DNA from: Villigracilis sp900696595
Lineage (GTDB): Bacteria > Chloroflexota > Anaerolineae > Anaerolineales > Villigracilaceae
Reading direction: 5' to 3'
Assembly (NCBI GenBank): GCA_030263615.1
Contig: SZPH01000010.1
Location: 1-64,000, forward strand
Length of the DNA stretch: 64,000 nucleotides
In this document: positions 49,649-58,216 of the stretch, piece by piece
Position numbering within the stretch: the stretch's first letter is position 1
Layout: every line of letters begins with the position of its first letter
Notes under the pieces: model-generated
What the model was told of the DNA's origin: nothing
Database searches by the model: none
The model's input: only the letters and a program-made list of their open reading frames with translations
Position numbers and translations under genes: made by a program

Positions 49649-50749
49649 ATGCCAGCCATTTTCCCCTTTACAGCCATTGTCGGACAGGAGCGCATGAGGC
49701 GCGCGCTCATTCTCAATGCGGTGGACACCCGCATCGGCGGAGTCTTGATCCGCGGCGAACGCGGCACAGCCAAATCCACCGCCGCGCGGTCGCTTGCCGC
49801 GCTTCTTCCCCACGTCAAAGTCGTGCAGGATTGCCGCTTTGGCTGCGACCCCGACAAGCCCGCGACCTGGTGTACGGAGTGCAAGGAACGCGCCGCCGCG
49901 ACAAAAAAACTTCCGACCCACGAACGCTCAACGCCGTTCATCAATCTGCCCGTTTCCGCCACCGAAGACCGCGTGGTTGGGACGCTCGACATCGAAAAAG
50001 CGATTCAAAAGGGCGAGCGGCACTTCGAGCCGGGCGTACTCGCCAACGCGAATCGAGGTCTGCTCTACATTGACGAAGTGAACCTGCTCGACGATCATGT
50101 GGTGGATATTCTTTTGGATTCCGCCGCGATGGGCGTGAACACGGTGGAGCGCGAGGGCATCTCCTTCGCCCATCCCGCCCGCTTCATTCTCGTCGGGACG
50201 ATGAATCCTGAAGAGGGAGATTTGCGCCCCCAGTTGCTGGATCGCTTCGCCCTTTCGGTGGAGATCGTCGGCATCCGCGAGGCGCGCGAACGCATGAGCA
50301 TCATGGAACGCAACATCTCGTATGAACGCGACCCGGAAGCCTTCCGCGCCCAATGGCTGCCGAAGGAAGAGGAACTCTCGAAGCAGATCGCCAAAGCCCG
50401 CGAACTGGTGGATCAGGTCAAATACACGACGCGCGACCTGCTCTCCATCGCCGCGCTGACCGCCTCGCTGAATGTGGACGGCCACCGCGCAGATATGGTC
50501 ATCCTCAAAGCGGCGCGCGCCGAAGCCGCCTTCGAAGGGCGCACCAAGATCAACGATCACGATATCGCCCTCGCCGCCGAACTTGCCCTGCCGCATCGCA
50601 TCAAGCGCACGCCCTTCCAGCAGGCGGAGATGACCACCGAACAGTTGCAGGAACGAATCGAACAACTGGCGGGCCAGTCCATGCCGAGCGAAGAAGAGGA
50701 ATCTTCGGAAAGCGGGCAGGAAGGCGAAAAAGAGGAAAAAAAAACTTAA
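49649..50749 (+). CDS. AAA+ chelatase subunit, BchI/ChlI type (zero-frame product)
   Basis: 366 residues. Walker A GERGTAKSTAARSL, Walker B GLLYIDEVNLLDDHVVDILLD, sensor FILVGTMNPEEGDLRPQLLDRFAL, and the Cys-rich insert CRFGCDPDKPATWCTECK fit the Mg/Co-chelatase I subunit. The ATG follows TATAAT (49624-49629) and CTGGAG. It ends in an acidic tail and a poly-A tract at the stop, where -1 slippage can fuse it with the VWA gene. No porphyrin genes are adjacent, so it may serve cobalt or another metal. Confidence 0.88.
   Translation: MPAIFPFTAIVGQERMRRALILNAVDTRIGGVLIRGERGTAKSTAARSLAALLPHVKVVQDCRFGCDPDKPATWCTECKERAAATKKLPTHERSTPFINLPVSATEDRVVGTLDIEKAIQKGERHFEPGVLANANRGLLYIDEVNLLDDHVVDILLDSAAMGVNTVEREGISFAHPARFILVGTMNPEEGDLRPQLLDRFALSVEIVGIREARERMSIMERNISYERDPEAFRAQWLPKEEELSKQIAKARELVDQVKYTTRDLLSIAALTASLNVDGHRADMVILKAARAEAAFEGRTKINDHDIALAAELALPHRIKRTPFQQAEMTTEQLQERIEQLAGQSMPSEEEESSESGQEGEKEEKKT
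50718..50749 (+). other. Probable -1 programmed frameshift site
   Basis: A AAA AAA (50737-50743, zero-frame codons AAA AAA) is a canonical slippery heptamer, four bases before the TAA stop. AGGAAGG at 50718-50724 is a Shine-Dalgarno-like stimulator 12 nt upstream. After slippage the frame reads AAC TTA AAG CTC and continues into the VWA gene without interruption. Confidence 0.7.
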
Positions 50750-50802
50750 AGCTCGAAGATGAGCAGACCGAGGAAGGCGCGCAGGAGGGCAACCCCGAAC
50801 CG

Positions 50803-51714
50803 ATGGAAAATCGGGAAGTGTTCGCCAGCCAGAATGCAAACTGGTGGGAGGGCGGGCAAAAGGTCAAAGCCGGGGAAACATTCCAGCCGCGAAAATTGAA
50901 CACGCCGCTCGACAAACTGACCCGCAAACAGGCCGGGCGGCGTTCGCTCACAAAAACCGAACGCAAACACGGGCGTTACATCAAAGCCCGTCCCGCCGGG
51001 GATAACCTGACCGACATCGCCTTCGACGCCACTTTTCGCGCCGCGGCTCCCTTCCAAAAACAACGGACTGAAGAGCGCAAGAAACTTGCCTTCTCAATCA
51101 AGAAGAGCGATTTACAGCGCAAGATCCGCGTCAAGCGGGTCGCCAACCTCGTGCTGTTCCTCGTGGACGCTTCGTGGTCCATGGCGGTCGCCGAGCGGAT
51201 GAACGCCACAAAGGGCGCAATCCTCTCGCTTCTTACGGACGCTTATCAACGCCGCGACCGCGTCGGGCTGATCGTCTTTCAGAAAGACCGCGCCACGCTG
51301 GTACTCTCCCCCACCAATTCCGTTCAACTCGCCCAGCGCGCTTTGATGGATATTCCCGTCGGCGGCAAGACTCCGCTGTCGGCGGGTTTGTTCATGGCGC
51401 ACGACGTCATCACCCACGAAAAACACATTCACCCGGATGTAGAGCCGCTTCTAATCGTGCTGACCGACGGCGCGGGCAATGTCTCGCTTGGGACACTGCC
51501 GCCGCAGGAGGAGGGCTTCAAATTTGCGGAGATGATCGCCAACGAAAAAATCCGTTCGGTGGTCATCAACATGGAACACGCCGCCTTCGATCAGGGACTC
51601 GCCCAGCAACTGGCGGATCACCTCGAAGCGCCGTGTTTCTCGCTCAGCGAATTGAAAGCCGAAACGCTTTACAACGCGGTTGTGGATGAAATGTCCAAGC
51701 CGGCGAAGAAGTAA
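50803..51714 (+). CDS. VWA-domain chelatase subunit, BchD/ChlD type
   Basis: 303 residues if started at ATG 50803; it is open upstream to the slip site and probably translated mainly as the C-terminal half of a fusion of about 688 residues. VLFLVDASWSMAVAERM is the MIDAS motif (DxSxS); VGLIVFQKDRATLVLSPT, GGKTPLSAGL and LLIVLTDGAGNVS follow. ChlD proteins are an AAA domain plus acidic linker plus VWA, which the fusion reproduces. AGGAGG at 50783-50788 is 14 nt from the ATG, too far for efficient independent start. Confidence 0.85.
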   Translation: MENREVFASQNANWWEGGQKVKAGETFQPRKLNTPLDKLTRKQAGRRSLTKTERKHGRYIKARPAGDNLTDIAFDATFRAAAPFQKQRTEERKKLAFSIKKSDLQRKIRVKRVANLVLFLVDASWSMAVAERMNATKGAILSLLTDAYQRRDRVGLIVFQKDRATLVLSPTNSVQLAQRALMDIPVGGKTPLSAGLFMAHDVITHEKHIHPDVEPLLIVLTDGAGNVSLGTLPPQEEGFKFAEMIANEKIRSVVINMEHAAFDQGLAQQLADHLEAPCFSLSELKAETLYNAVVDEMSKPAKK

Positions 51715-51723
51715 GTAAAAGTC

Positions 51724-51759
51724 AGACCTCCGAGGTTTTGGAAACCCCGGAGGTCTTTG
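51724..51759. terminator. Terminator between convergent genes
   Basis: AGACCTCCGAGGTTT pairs with AAACCCCGGAGGTCT (one mismatch), loop TGG, then TTTGTT. It ends the chelatase transcript; TTTT on the minus side allows use for the NYN gene as well. Confidence 0.8.
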
Positions 51760-51767
51760 TTATAAAC

Positions 51768-53372
51768 TCACGCCTCATTCCCGTTTTCGACCCCGCTCAA
51801 CAGCCAGGTTTTCAGCAATTCCCGCTCCTCCTCGTTCAATTCGAACTGGGCGGCGCGGCACAGGTTGATCGTGTTTTTGACGATTTTTTCGCCAAGTTCC
51901 ATCGGCGGATCCGCTCTCCCGGCGTCGAGGCTGTAGCCGACATAACTCAAGCCTGTCAGCACAAAGTTGACGTGCGAACGCGCGATCGGCGCGCCGCGCT
52001 CGATGCAGCGGTCGCGCACCGTGCGGGAAGTCACCGACATCTGATAACCGCGTTCGTTGATCTCGCGCGAAATCTCGCGGAACATCAAACCGTAATGGCG
52101 GGGGGGGAGGTAGGGCATGTCCGTCAGTTTGTGAATCTTCTTTGCCAGTTCGGCGACCTGCGGATACTGCTCCATAAAAACATCCGCAACGGGAGCGGGG
52201 AGCGGGAGAATCTCCGCCTGCCCATTGACGGGCAGGGTATGCCGGTCAGGATCATAAATATAACCGGGGGCTTTTTCATATATCTTCAACGGTCCAAGGT
52301 CCAATTGGAGGAGAAGCGCCTTGAAACTCATCGCCCCCAGCCAGTTGGCGGCGACGGACTGATCCGCGAATTTCTTTTGGACGCTGTGCGCGAGGACGCT
52401 CAGCACCATGGGAGTCGGAGAATCCGCCAGCAGGTTGCGGATGAATTCGGCGATTCGGTTGCGCGCCTCCTGCGGGCGGGCGCCGATGGGCGTGGTCTTG
52501 CTCTTTTCCTCAGAGTAGACCCAGTTGGCGAACAGTTTGCGGGTGACGAACCACGAGTCCTCGTCCTCGACGATCGCCAATTCGTCGTCCAATTTGACGA
52601 TGGCTTCGGTCAATTTCTTGAGCGAGCGGAATCCAAGCCAATGGATGCTTTGTTTGAAATCGGGGAACTGCTTGTAGATTTCCGGCAGGTCGCTGCCCGG
52701 CACGCCGGAAGGAAGCGAGACGGCGGCTTTGTGAACCTTCTTTGCCATCTCGCGCAACAGCGCCTGCGGCGCCCTCTCGTTATCGTACTCTTCGTGATCC
52801 TCCCGGTCGTTTTCATCCTGAATGCCGACGCCGAGAACGGTTTCCACGAAGGCGTTGGGGTTGATCAGGTAATCGCTGGAGGCTTTGTACGCCGGGGATG
52901 CCTGCCCGACCGGCAGGACGACGCTGTAGCGGGCATGTTTGCGGAGGTTGAGCAGTAACGGCGTGAAATCGGCGTCGCCCGAAAAGACGATAAACTCGTG
53001 AAAGTAGGTTTTATGACTCAGCGTCTCCAGCACGTCCATGACGATGTGAATGTCCGTGCTGGTCTTGCCGCGCGCCGTCAGCGGCGGGCAGTCTATCACT
53101 TCGCACGCCGAACGGATGAAGTGCGGGCGATACTTTGCAAAGGAATTGGGATTCATGTAACATCGGCGGATGAGGATGCGCCTGCCGTTGAAGCCCGGTC
53201 CGATATAGTCCAGCGACAACTGCTGTTCCAGCCAGTTCAGCCAGACATCCGGCGCAGTGGCAAATTTTTCCGCCGCCTGTTTGTCCAACGCCTCCAGGTT
53301 GATGTAGATATTGTCGAAATCAATGAACAATGCCGAATTCAACTGGGTCGAACCGTTCGCGATCGCTTCCAT
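51768..53372 (-). CDS. NYN-domain nuclease-like protein with OST-HTH region
   Basis: 534 residues from ATG 53372 (GGAGG 7 nt upstream). The NYN (PIN-like) domain has ALFIDFDNIYINLE (first Asp cluster), TSTDIHIVMDVLETL and FIVFSGDADFTPLLLNLRKHARYSVVLP. The remaining about 330 residues contain three OST-HTH/LOTUS-like units (LREMAKKVHKAA, LAHSVQKKFADQS, ELAKKIHKLTDMPY), RNA-binding modules. Likely an RNA endonuclease in RNA quality control. A minus-strand TATAAT lies at 53428-53433. Confidence 0.88.
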   Translation of the reverse strand: MEAIANGSTQLNSALFIDFDNIYINLEALDKQAAEKFATAPDVWLNWLEQQLSLDYIGPGFNGRRILIRRCYMNPNSFAKYRPHFIRSACEVIDCPPLTARGKTSTDIHIVMDVLETLSHKTYFHEFIVFSGDADFTPLLLNLRKHARYSVVLPVGQASPAYKASSDYLINPNAFVETVLGVGIQDENDREDHEEYDNERAPQALLREMAKKVHKAAVSLPSGVPGSDLPEIYKQFPDFKQSIHWLGFRSLKKLTEAIVKLDDELAIVEDEDSWFVTRKLFANWVYSEEKSKTTPIGARPQEARNRIAEFIRNLLADSPTPMVLSVLAHSVQKKFADQSVAANWLGAMSFKALLLQLDLGPLKIYEKAPGYIYDPDRHTLPVNGQAEILPLPAPVADVFMEQYPQVAELAKKIHKLTDMPYLPPRHYGLMFREISREINERGYQMSVTSRTVRDRCIERGAPIARSHVNFVLTGLSYVGYSLDAGRADPPMELGEKIVKNTINLCRAAQFELNEEERELLKTWLLSGVENGNEA

Positions 53373-53470
53373 GTTCAATCCTCCTGTTTGATATTCGATG
53401 AAGCCATAAGCCCGCAGAGACAGGCGGATTATATGCCCGAACTTCGCTTCGCGGCAATGGGTTGGACCAC

Positions 53471-53500
53471 GGAGCGCAAAGTCTCCCGGCTTTGCGCTCC
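53471..53500. terminator. Hairpin after the DAO gene
   Basis: GGAGCGCAAAG pairs with CTTTGCGCTCC, 8-nt loop. No T-run. It follows the oxidoreductase stop and precedes the NYN promoter. Confidence 0.5.
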
Positions 53501-53514
53501 CGGTCTTGCGTCCG

Positions 53515-54930
53515 TTACGAATCGAACCCCAGCCCCAGCGCGTCCAGCGTCTTCAGCCAGAGATTTCTTCTTCCCTGATTGCGATCCGCCTGATCGAGCG
53601 ACCATCTCGTAAAGTTGATGATCGGCGAGCGGAACGGCTCCGGCGGGAAGGGGAAGGGGCGGGATTTCACCATTTGCAATTCGGTCAATTCGGTTTTTTC
53701 GCCGCTCAACAAATCCAGCATGACGCGCGCGCCGAAGCGGGATGCGCCGACTCCCAGCCCGGTGTACCCCATGGCGTAGGCCAGTTTTCCGCGATGGGCT
53801 TTGCCCCAAAAGACGGCGTAACGCGAGCAGGTATCTATCACGCCGCCCCAGGCGTGCGTGAAGCGTAATCCCGTCAGCGAGGGGAAGGTCTGGAAGAAGT
53901 GCTCCGCCAAAAGGGCGAAAGAGGCGGGGCGGTTTTCGAGATGCGGGGCGACCTGATTGTTGCGATGATAGATCGCGTCGTATCCGCCCCATAGAATCCG
54001 CCCATCCGCTGTCATTTGCGAATAATGGAATTGGTTGTTGATGTCGCTCAGTCCCTCGCGCCCATGCCAGCCGATGGAATCGCGCTGGGCTTTGGAAAGC
54101 GGTTCGGTCATCAGAACATAATCGTAGACCGGCACAACATATAACGAAAGGCGTTTGAGCAAGGGTGGGAAGGCATTGGTGGCAAGCGCGACTTTACGCG
54201 CCTCGACCTGTCCGCGCGGCGTTTTGAGGAGGACGCTCCCGCGCCGCTCTTCCATCGCCGTGACCGGAGTCGACTCAAACAGGCGGACTCCCAGCCCGAG
54301 GCAGGCTTTCTTCAACCCCCACGCCAGCCGCGCCGGGTTGATCATGGCGTTGGACATGTCCATCGCGCCCGCCAGAAAAGTCGGCGAGTTGATGCGCGCG
54401 CGCATTTGATCTTGGTCTAAAAATTGCGCGGGGACGCCGTATTGCCGCGCGATCTCGACCTCCTCGCGCAGTTCCGCAATCTGATGTTCCTCATTGGCGA
54501 TCCCGATCTCGCCGGAGCGGATGAAGTCGCAATCAATATCAAACTGCCGGATTGTCGCCTCGATGCCGTCCAGGTTTTCGTTGCCGAGTCGAATGAGTTG
54601 CGGCAGTTCCCGCTCCCAGCGACTGCGTCCGTTCTCGATGCCGTGCGTGAGCGAAGCGGCGCAAAACCCGCCGTTGCGTCCACTGGCGCCGCTGGCAACC
54701 TCGCCCGCTTCGAGCAAAACGACATCGCGGTTCGGGTCGGCTTGTTTTGCAAGCAGGGCCGTCCACAAACCGGTGAAGCCGCCGCCGATGACGGCAAGGT
54801 CGGTCTGAATATCTGTTGTAAGAGGCGGGGCGCTTTCCGGCCTGGCTGGGTCGTCCAGCCAGAAGGGTTTCAACTTCACATCCGCAATTGCCCGCAAACT
54901 TTCGGGGCGCGGCGTGGTTGAGAAAAACAT
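53515..54930 (-). CDS. FAD-dependent oxidoreductase (DAO family)
   Basis: 471 residues from ATG 54930 (GGAG 5 nt upstream). Dinucleotide-binding LAVIGGGFTGLWTALLAKQ, the flavin-contact segment LLEAGEVASGASGRNGGF, and the C-terminal MGYTGLGVGASRFGARVMLDLL fit the glycine/sarcosine-oxidase-like DAO family (for instance gamma-glutamylputrescine oxidase). It oxidises an amine or amino acid of unknown identity. Confidence 0.87.
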   Translation of the reverse strand: MFFSTTPRPESLRAIADVKLKPFWLDDPARPESAPPLTTDIQTDLAVIGGGFTGLWTALLAKQADPNRDVVLLEAGEVASGASGRNGGFCAASLTHGIENGRSRWERELPQLIRLGNENLDGIEATIRQFDIDCDFIRSGEIGIANEEHQIAELREEVEIARQYGVPAQFLDQDQMRARINSPTFLAGAMDMSNAMINPARLAWGLKKACLGLGVRLFESTPVTAMEERRGSVLLKTPRGQVEARKVALATNAFPPLLKRLSLYVVPVYDYVLMTEPLSKAQRDSIGWHGREGLSDINNQFHYSQMTADGRILWGGYDAIYHRNNQVAPHLENRPASFALLAEHFFQTFPSLTGLRFTHAWGGVIDTCSRYAVFWGKAHRGKLAYAMGYTGLGVGASRFGARVMLDLLSGEKTELTELQMVKSRPFPFPPEPFRSPIINFTRWSLDQADRNQGRRNLWLKTLDALGLGFDS

Positions 54931-55075
54931 AAAATCTCCGTTTTCGCGGTTCACCCGTTTCAAGGGGTGAGTTCATAGGATTCAGCGATTTTAATGCGTC
55001 CATGAACCATTCGTCAAACAGGCATGTATCAGTCGGGAGGCTTTCGACTCCGCGTCTGGTGAAAATTTAAATCCC

Positions 55076-55104
55076 TTGACACATTCACAGCCCGGCCATA
55101 GAAT
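55076..55104 (+). promoter_or_regulatory. Promoter of the aspartate kinase leader
   Basis: TTGACA (55076-55081), 17-bp spacer, TAGAAT (55099-55104). It starts transcription about 5 nt before the leader peptide ATG. Confidence 0.8.
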
Positions 55105-55115
55105 ACCGCCCAATC

Positions 55116-55199
55116 ATGCGCAAGTCGCCCTCCTGTACCCACATGACCATGACCACCTCCGGCAAACGCCGCGAGGAATATGCGCATGGGCTGAAGTAA
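55116..55199 (+). CDS. Leader peptide for Thr/Met-responsive attenuation
   Basis: 27 codons: MRKSPSCTHMTMTTSGK then RREEYAHGLK. Four Thr and two internal Met codons fall within nine codons (55137-55157) just ahead of a competing hairpin set. The products of the pathway begun by the next gene include threonine and methionine, so the choice of residues fits a charged-tRNA sensor. It has no Shine-Dalgarno and lies about 5 nt from the expected transcript start. Confidence 0.72.
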   Translation: MRKSPSCTHMTMTTSGKRREEYAHGLK

Positions 55200-55253
55200 C
55201 CAAACCAGGTTAATCAAAAGCGCAACGCCTCGCGGAAACGCGGGGCGTTTTTT
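55156..55253 (+). terminator. Attenuator: 1:2, 2:3 and 3:4 hairpins before aspartate kinase
   Basis: Terminator: AACGCCTCGCG (55224-55234), GAAA loop, CGCGGGGCGTT (55239-55249), T6. The antiterminator strand CCGCGAGG (55169-55176) is perfectly complementary to CCTCGCGG (55228-55235) of the terminator. CCTCCGGC (55156-55163) can also pair with GCCG-GAGG of that strand. A ribosome stalled on the Thr codons would cover the first segment and free the second to block termination. Confidence 0.8.
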
Positions 55254-55276
55254 ATTTCGTTCTCAAAGGAGACTCC

Positions 55277-56683
55277 ATGTCAAACACACTGGTCATGAAA
55301 TTCGGCGGCACCTCCGTCGGTTCGGTTGCCGCGTTGAACAACGCGCTTCAAATCATACGAGACGCAAAAAAGGATTGGGAGCGAGTCGTCGTCGTGACCT
55401 CCGCCATGTCCGGCGTGACGAATCTGCTATTGGATTGCGCCGCCTCCGCTTCGCACGGGAGGGCGGATTCTCTGCCTCAAGCCGAATCCACGCTGAGAGA
55501 AAAACACTTCGCCGCCGCAAACGCGCTCATCGCGGACGAATCCCTGCGCGAACGGACCAAGGACGAAATCAACGCGCTCATCCTCTCGCTGGTGGATTTA
55601 TGCAAAGCCATCGCCGTGCTGGGGGAAGCCAGCCCGCGCGCAATGGACGCGGTCGCCTCGCTGGGCGAAAGGATGAGCGTGCGCCTGCTTGCGGCAGTCG
55701 TCCAGAGCGCGGGCATCCCGGCTCAGCCCATCGAATCGACAGAGTTCATCGTCACCAACGCGCATTTTCAAAACGCGCACCCCGATTTTAAAGCGACCAC
55801 AGAAAAAACCCGCGCGGCGTTAAACCCCCTGCTCGATCAGGGAATCCTCCCCATCACAACCGGATTCATCGGCGCGACGGCTGAAGGCGCAGTCACCACG
55901 CTGGGGCGCGGCGGCAGCGACTACTCCGCGGCCATCATCGGCAAAGTCCTGCCTGCCAATGACGTTTGGATCTGGACGGATGTGGACGGCATCATGACGA
56001 CTGACCCGCGCATTGTCCAATCCGCTGTGACGCTGCCGGAAATGTGCTACAGCGAAATTGCGGAACTGGCGTATTACGGCGCAAAGGTACTGCACCCCAA
56101 AACCATCCGCCCGGTGGTGGAAGCGGGCATTGGGCTGAGGATTTGCAACACATTCAACCCGGCGCATCCCGGCACGCGCCTGACAGCCAACGGCCGGGTA
56201 AACGGCAGAGTCATCAAAGCCGTGACCGCCATCCGCAAACAAAGGCTGGTCACCATCGAAGGGCGCGGGATGCTGGGCGTGCCGGGCGTGGCGGCGCGCG
56301 CGTTTGGGGCGGTGGCTGCCACAGGCACAAGCGTGCCGCTCATTACGCAAGCGTCCTCGGAACAATCCATCTGCTTCGCCGTTCCGGCGGAGATCGCGCC
56401 AGTGATCCTTGCAGCGCTTGAAAAAACGTTTGCGCGCGAGGTGGAAGACGAAGACATTGACCGCGTCTGGGCGACGGAGGACGTATCCATCATCACCGTG
56501 GTCGGCGCGGGGATGCAGCATACGCCCGGGGTTGCAGGAAATGTCTTTCGCAGACTCGGCGACGACGGCGTGAATGTCCTCGCCATCGCGCAGGGGTCGT
56601 CCGAAGTTTCCATCTCGCTGGTGGTCGGCGCGGCAGATACGGAAAATGCGGTTCAGGCGCTGCATACGTTGATTGTGAACTAA
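55277..56683 (+). CDS. lysC: Aspartate kinase
   Basis: 468 residues. VMKFGGTSVGS starts the amino-acid-kinase fold; LGRGGSDYSAAIIG and WTDVDGIMTTDPR bind substrates. Two ACT domains (about 310-380 and 395-465: LVTIEGRGMLGVPGVAARAFG, VGAGMQHTPGVAGNVFRRLGDDGVNVLAIAQG) provide feedback control. It makes aspartyl phosphate, the entry to Lys, Thr, Met and Ile. RBS AAAGGAG at 55266-55272. The symbol is approximate; the ThrA/MetL kinase type is similar, but no homoserine dehydrogenase is fused. Confidence 0.94.
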   Translation: MSNTLVMKFGGTSVGSVAALNNALQIIRDAKKDWERVVVVTSAMSGVTNLLLDCAASASHGRADSLPQAESTLREKHFAAANALIADESLRERTKDEINALILSLVDLCKAIAVLGEASPRAMDAVASLGERMSVRLLAAVVQSAGIPAQPIESTEFIVTNAHFQNAHPDFKATTEKTRAALNPLLDQGILPITTGFIGATAEGAVTTLGRGGSDYSAAIIGKVLPANDVWIWTDVDGIMTTDPRIVQSAVTLPEMCYSEIAELAYYGAKVLHPKTIRPVVEAGIGLRICNTFNPAHPGTRLTANGRVNGRVIKAVTAIRKQRLVTIEGRGMLGVPGVAARAFGAVAATGTSVPLITQASSEQSICFAVPAEIAPVILAALEKTFAREVEDEDIDRVWATEDVSIITVVGAGMQHTPGVAGNVFRRLGDDGVNVLAIAQGSSEVSISLVVGAADTENAVQALHTLIVN

Positions 56684-56686
56684 TCC

Positions 56687-56959
56687 GTCATTGCGAGGGC
56701 GGTGTTTCCGCCCGAAGCAATCTCATGACTTGATTACCTTACACTTTGTTTTTAGGATGCGGAAAACGCGGACACTTGCACCTGGCGCAAGTGCAGGTGT
56801 GAACGCAGATTTTTTTGACAAAACGTCCGAAAAGACGCATTAAATCCGCGTTTTTCGCGCTCGTCCGCGTCCTGATTTTAAGAGTGTAAGGTAATCAGTC
56901 TCATGACATAATCATGGGATTGCTTCGCCGCAAAGAACAAGAACGCTCCTCGCAATGAC
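56687..56959. repeat. CATTGCGAGG palindrome split by an insertion
   Basis: Left arm 56687-56729 (GTCATTGCGAGGGCGG ... GAAGCAATCTCATGAC) and right arm 56908-56959 (ATAATCATGGGATTGCTTC ... CCTCGCAATGAC). Removing 56730-56907 restores one palindrome with apex CATGA-CATAA-TCATG. Confidence 0.85.
56730..56898. mobile_element. MITE-like element with 15-bp TIRs and 9-bp target duplication
   Basis: 169 bp. Inverted ends TGATTACCTTACACT (56731-56745) and AGTGTAAGGTAATCA (56883-56897) are perfect. Direct repeats TCTCATGAC flank it (56721-56729, 56899-56907). The inside has inverted GCGGAAAACGCGG/CCGCGTTTTTCGCG arms and no ORF. A nonautonomous transposon moved by an unlinked transposase is the simplest reading. 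Confidence 0.85.
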
Positions 56960-56984
56960 GAGATAATCTCAAGGAGAAATTATC

Positions 56985-58058
56985 ATGTCCCAATCTCAAA
57001 TCCCTGTGGCAATTCTTGGCGCGACAGGGTCTGTCGGTCAGCGGTTTATTTCGTTGTTGGAAAATCACCCCTGGTTCAAAGTGGTTGCGCTTGCCGCATC
57101 GGATCGTTCGGTGGGACAGCCATACGCCAAAGCGACGCGCTGGGTGTTGGACGCGCCCATGCCAGGCTACGCCAGGGATATGATCGTCGTCCCCGCCAAT
57201 ACGGATGCCGCGCAGGCGAAGATCGTTTTTTCCGCGCTTCATACCGAGATCGCCAACGAACTGGAGCCGCAATTTGCAAAAGCAGGCGCGGCGGTCTGCT
57301 CGAACGCGTCGTCCCATCGGCGCGACGCAGACGTGCCGTTGTTGTTGCCTGAGATCAACGCGGAGCATATTCAACTGGTGGAGCAACAGCGCAAGAATCG
57401 CGGCTGGAGCGGGTGCATCGTAACCAACCCGAACTGCACCAGCACGGGTCTGACGATTGCGCTCAAAGTTTTGGATGGCGAATTTGGCGTGAAGAAAGTC
57501 TTTGCCACGTCGTTGCAGGCATTATCAGGCGCGGGCTACCCCGGCGTCCCTTCGCTCGACATCATGGACAACGTCATCCCCAACGTCGCCAACGGCGGCG
57601 AGGAGGAAAAAGTGGAATGGGAGCCGCGCAAGATGCTGGGACGGTTTGATGGGTCGGGAATTGAACCGGCGGATATTCAATTCAGCGTTCACGCCAACCG
57701 CGTGGCGGTGATTGACGGCCATACCGTGTGCGCCAGCGTGCAATTGGAGAAGCCCGTTGCGCCGGAGGTTGCGATTCAGGCGTTGCGCGATTATGCGGCA
57801 AAACCGTCGGCAGCGAATCTGCCCTCGGCGCCGCGCCCCGTCATCGAGGTCCGGGATGAGGCGGATCGGCCCCAGCCGCGACTCGACCGCATGACGGGAA
57901 AAGGTATGACGACCGTCGTCGGGCGCGTGAGGCGCGATCCCATCTTCGATCTTAAGTTTGTGGTGTTGTCGCACAATACGATTCGCGGCGCGGCGGGTGC
58001 GTCCATCTACAACGCCGAGTTGCTGACGAATGAAAATTTGCTGAGACGGGGTTATTAA
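56985..58058 (+). CDS. asd: Aspartate-semialdehyde dehydrogenase
   Basis: 357 residues. AILGATGSVGQRF (NADP site), the catalytic Cys151 in VTNPNCTSTGLT, SLQALSGAGYPGVPSLDIMDN and VHANRVAVIDGHTVCASV identify the archaeal/fungal-type Asd. It reduces aspartyl phosphate from the preceding gene's product to semialdehyde. RBS AAGGAGAAA at 56971-56979. The split palindrome separates it from lysC. Confidence 0.95.
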   Translation: MSQSQIPVAILGATGSVGQRFISLLENHPWFKVVALAASDRSVGQPYAKATRWVLDAPMPGYARDMIVVPANTDAAQAKIVFSALHTEIANELEPQFAKAGAAVCSNASSHRRDADVPLLLPEINAEHIQLVEQQRKNRGWSGCIVTNPNCTSTGLTIALKVLDGEFGVKKVFATSLQALSGAGYPGVPSLDIMDNVIPNVANGGEEEKVEWEPRKMLGRFDGSGIEPADIQFSVHANRVAVIDGHTVCASVQLEKPVAPEVAIQALRDYAAKPSAANLPSAPRPVIEVRDEADRPQPRLDRMTGKGMTTVVGRVRRDPIFDLKFVVLSHNTIRGAAGASIYNAELLTNENLLRRGY

Positions 58059-58063
58059 TTCGC

Positions 58064-58092
58064 TTGACATTCCCCATTCCTCTACATATAAT
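58064..58092 (+). promoter_or_regulatory. Promoter of tRNA-Asn
   Basis: TTGACA (58064-58069), 17-bp spacer, TATAAT (58087-58092): full consensus, 11 nt before the tRNA. Confidence 0.93.
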
Positions 58093-58103
58093 ACCGGTCG
58101 CGT

Positions 58104-58179
58104 TCCTGGCTAGCTCAATCGGCGGAGCGAGCGGCTGTTAACCGCTAGGTTATAGGTTCAAGTCCTATGCCAGGAGCCA
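58104..58179 (+). tRNA. tRNA-Asn(GTT)
   Basis: 76 nt with encoded CCA. Acceptor arms TCCTGGC/GCCAGGA, D-loop TAGCTCAATCGGCGGAGC, anticodon loop CTGTTAA (GTT), T-arm ATAGGTTCAAGTCCTAT. Reads AAC and AAT. Confidence 0.98.
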
Positions 58180-58182
58180 GCG

Positions 58183-58216
58183 AAGACCGCCTTCGATTTC
58201 GAAGGCGGTCTTTTTT
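58183..58216 (+). terminator. Terminator of the tRNA gene
   Basis: AAGACCGCCTTCG - ATTT - CGAAGGCGGTCTT, followed by T4. 13-bp perfect stem, four nt after the CCA end. The next 168 bp (58217-58384) have an isolated TATAAT (58307-58312) but no supported gene. Confidence 0.95.

Noticed and set aside
50353..50802. VWA gene starting far upstream inside chlI
   Set aside because: Those codons are the shadow frame of chlI; the real link is frameshifting at 50737-50743.
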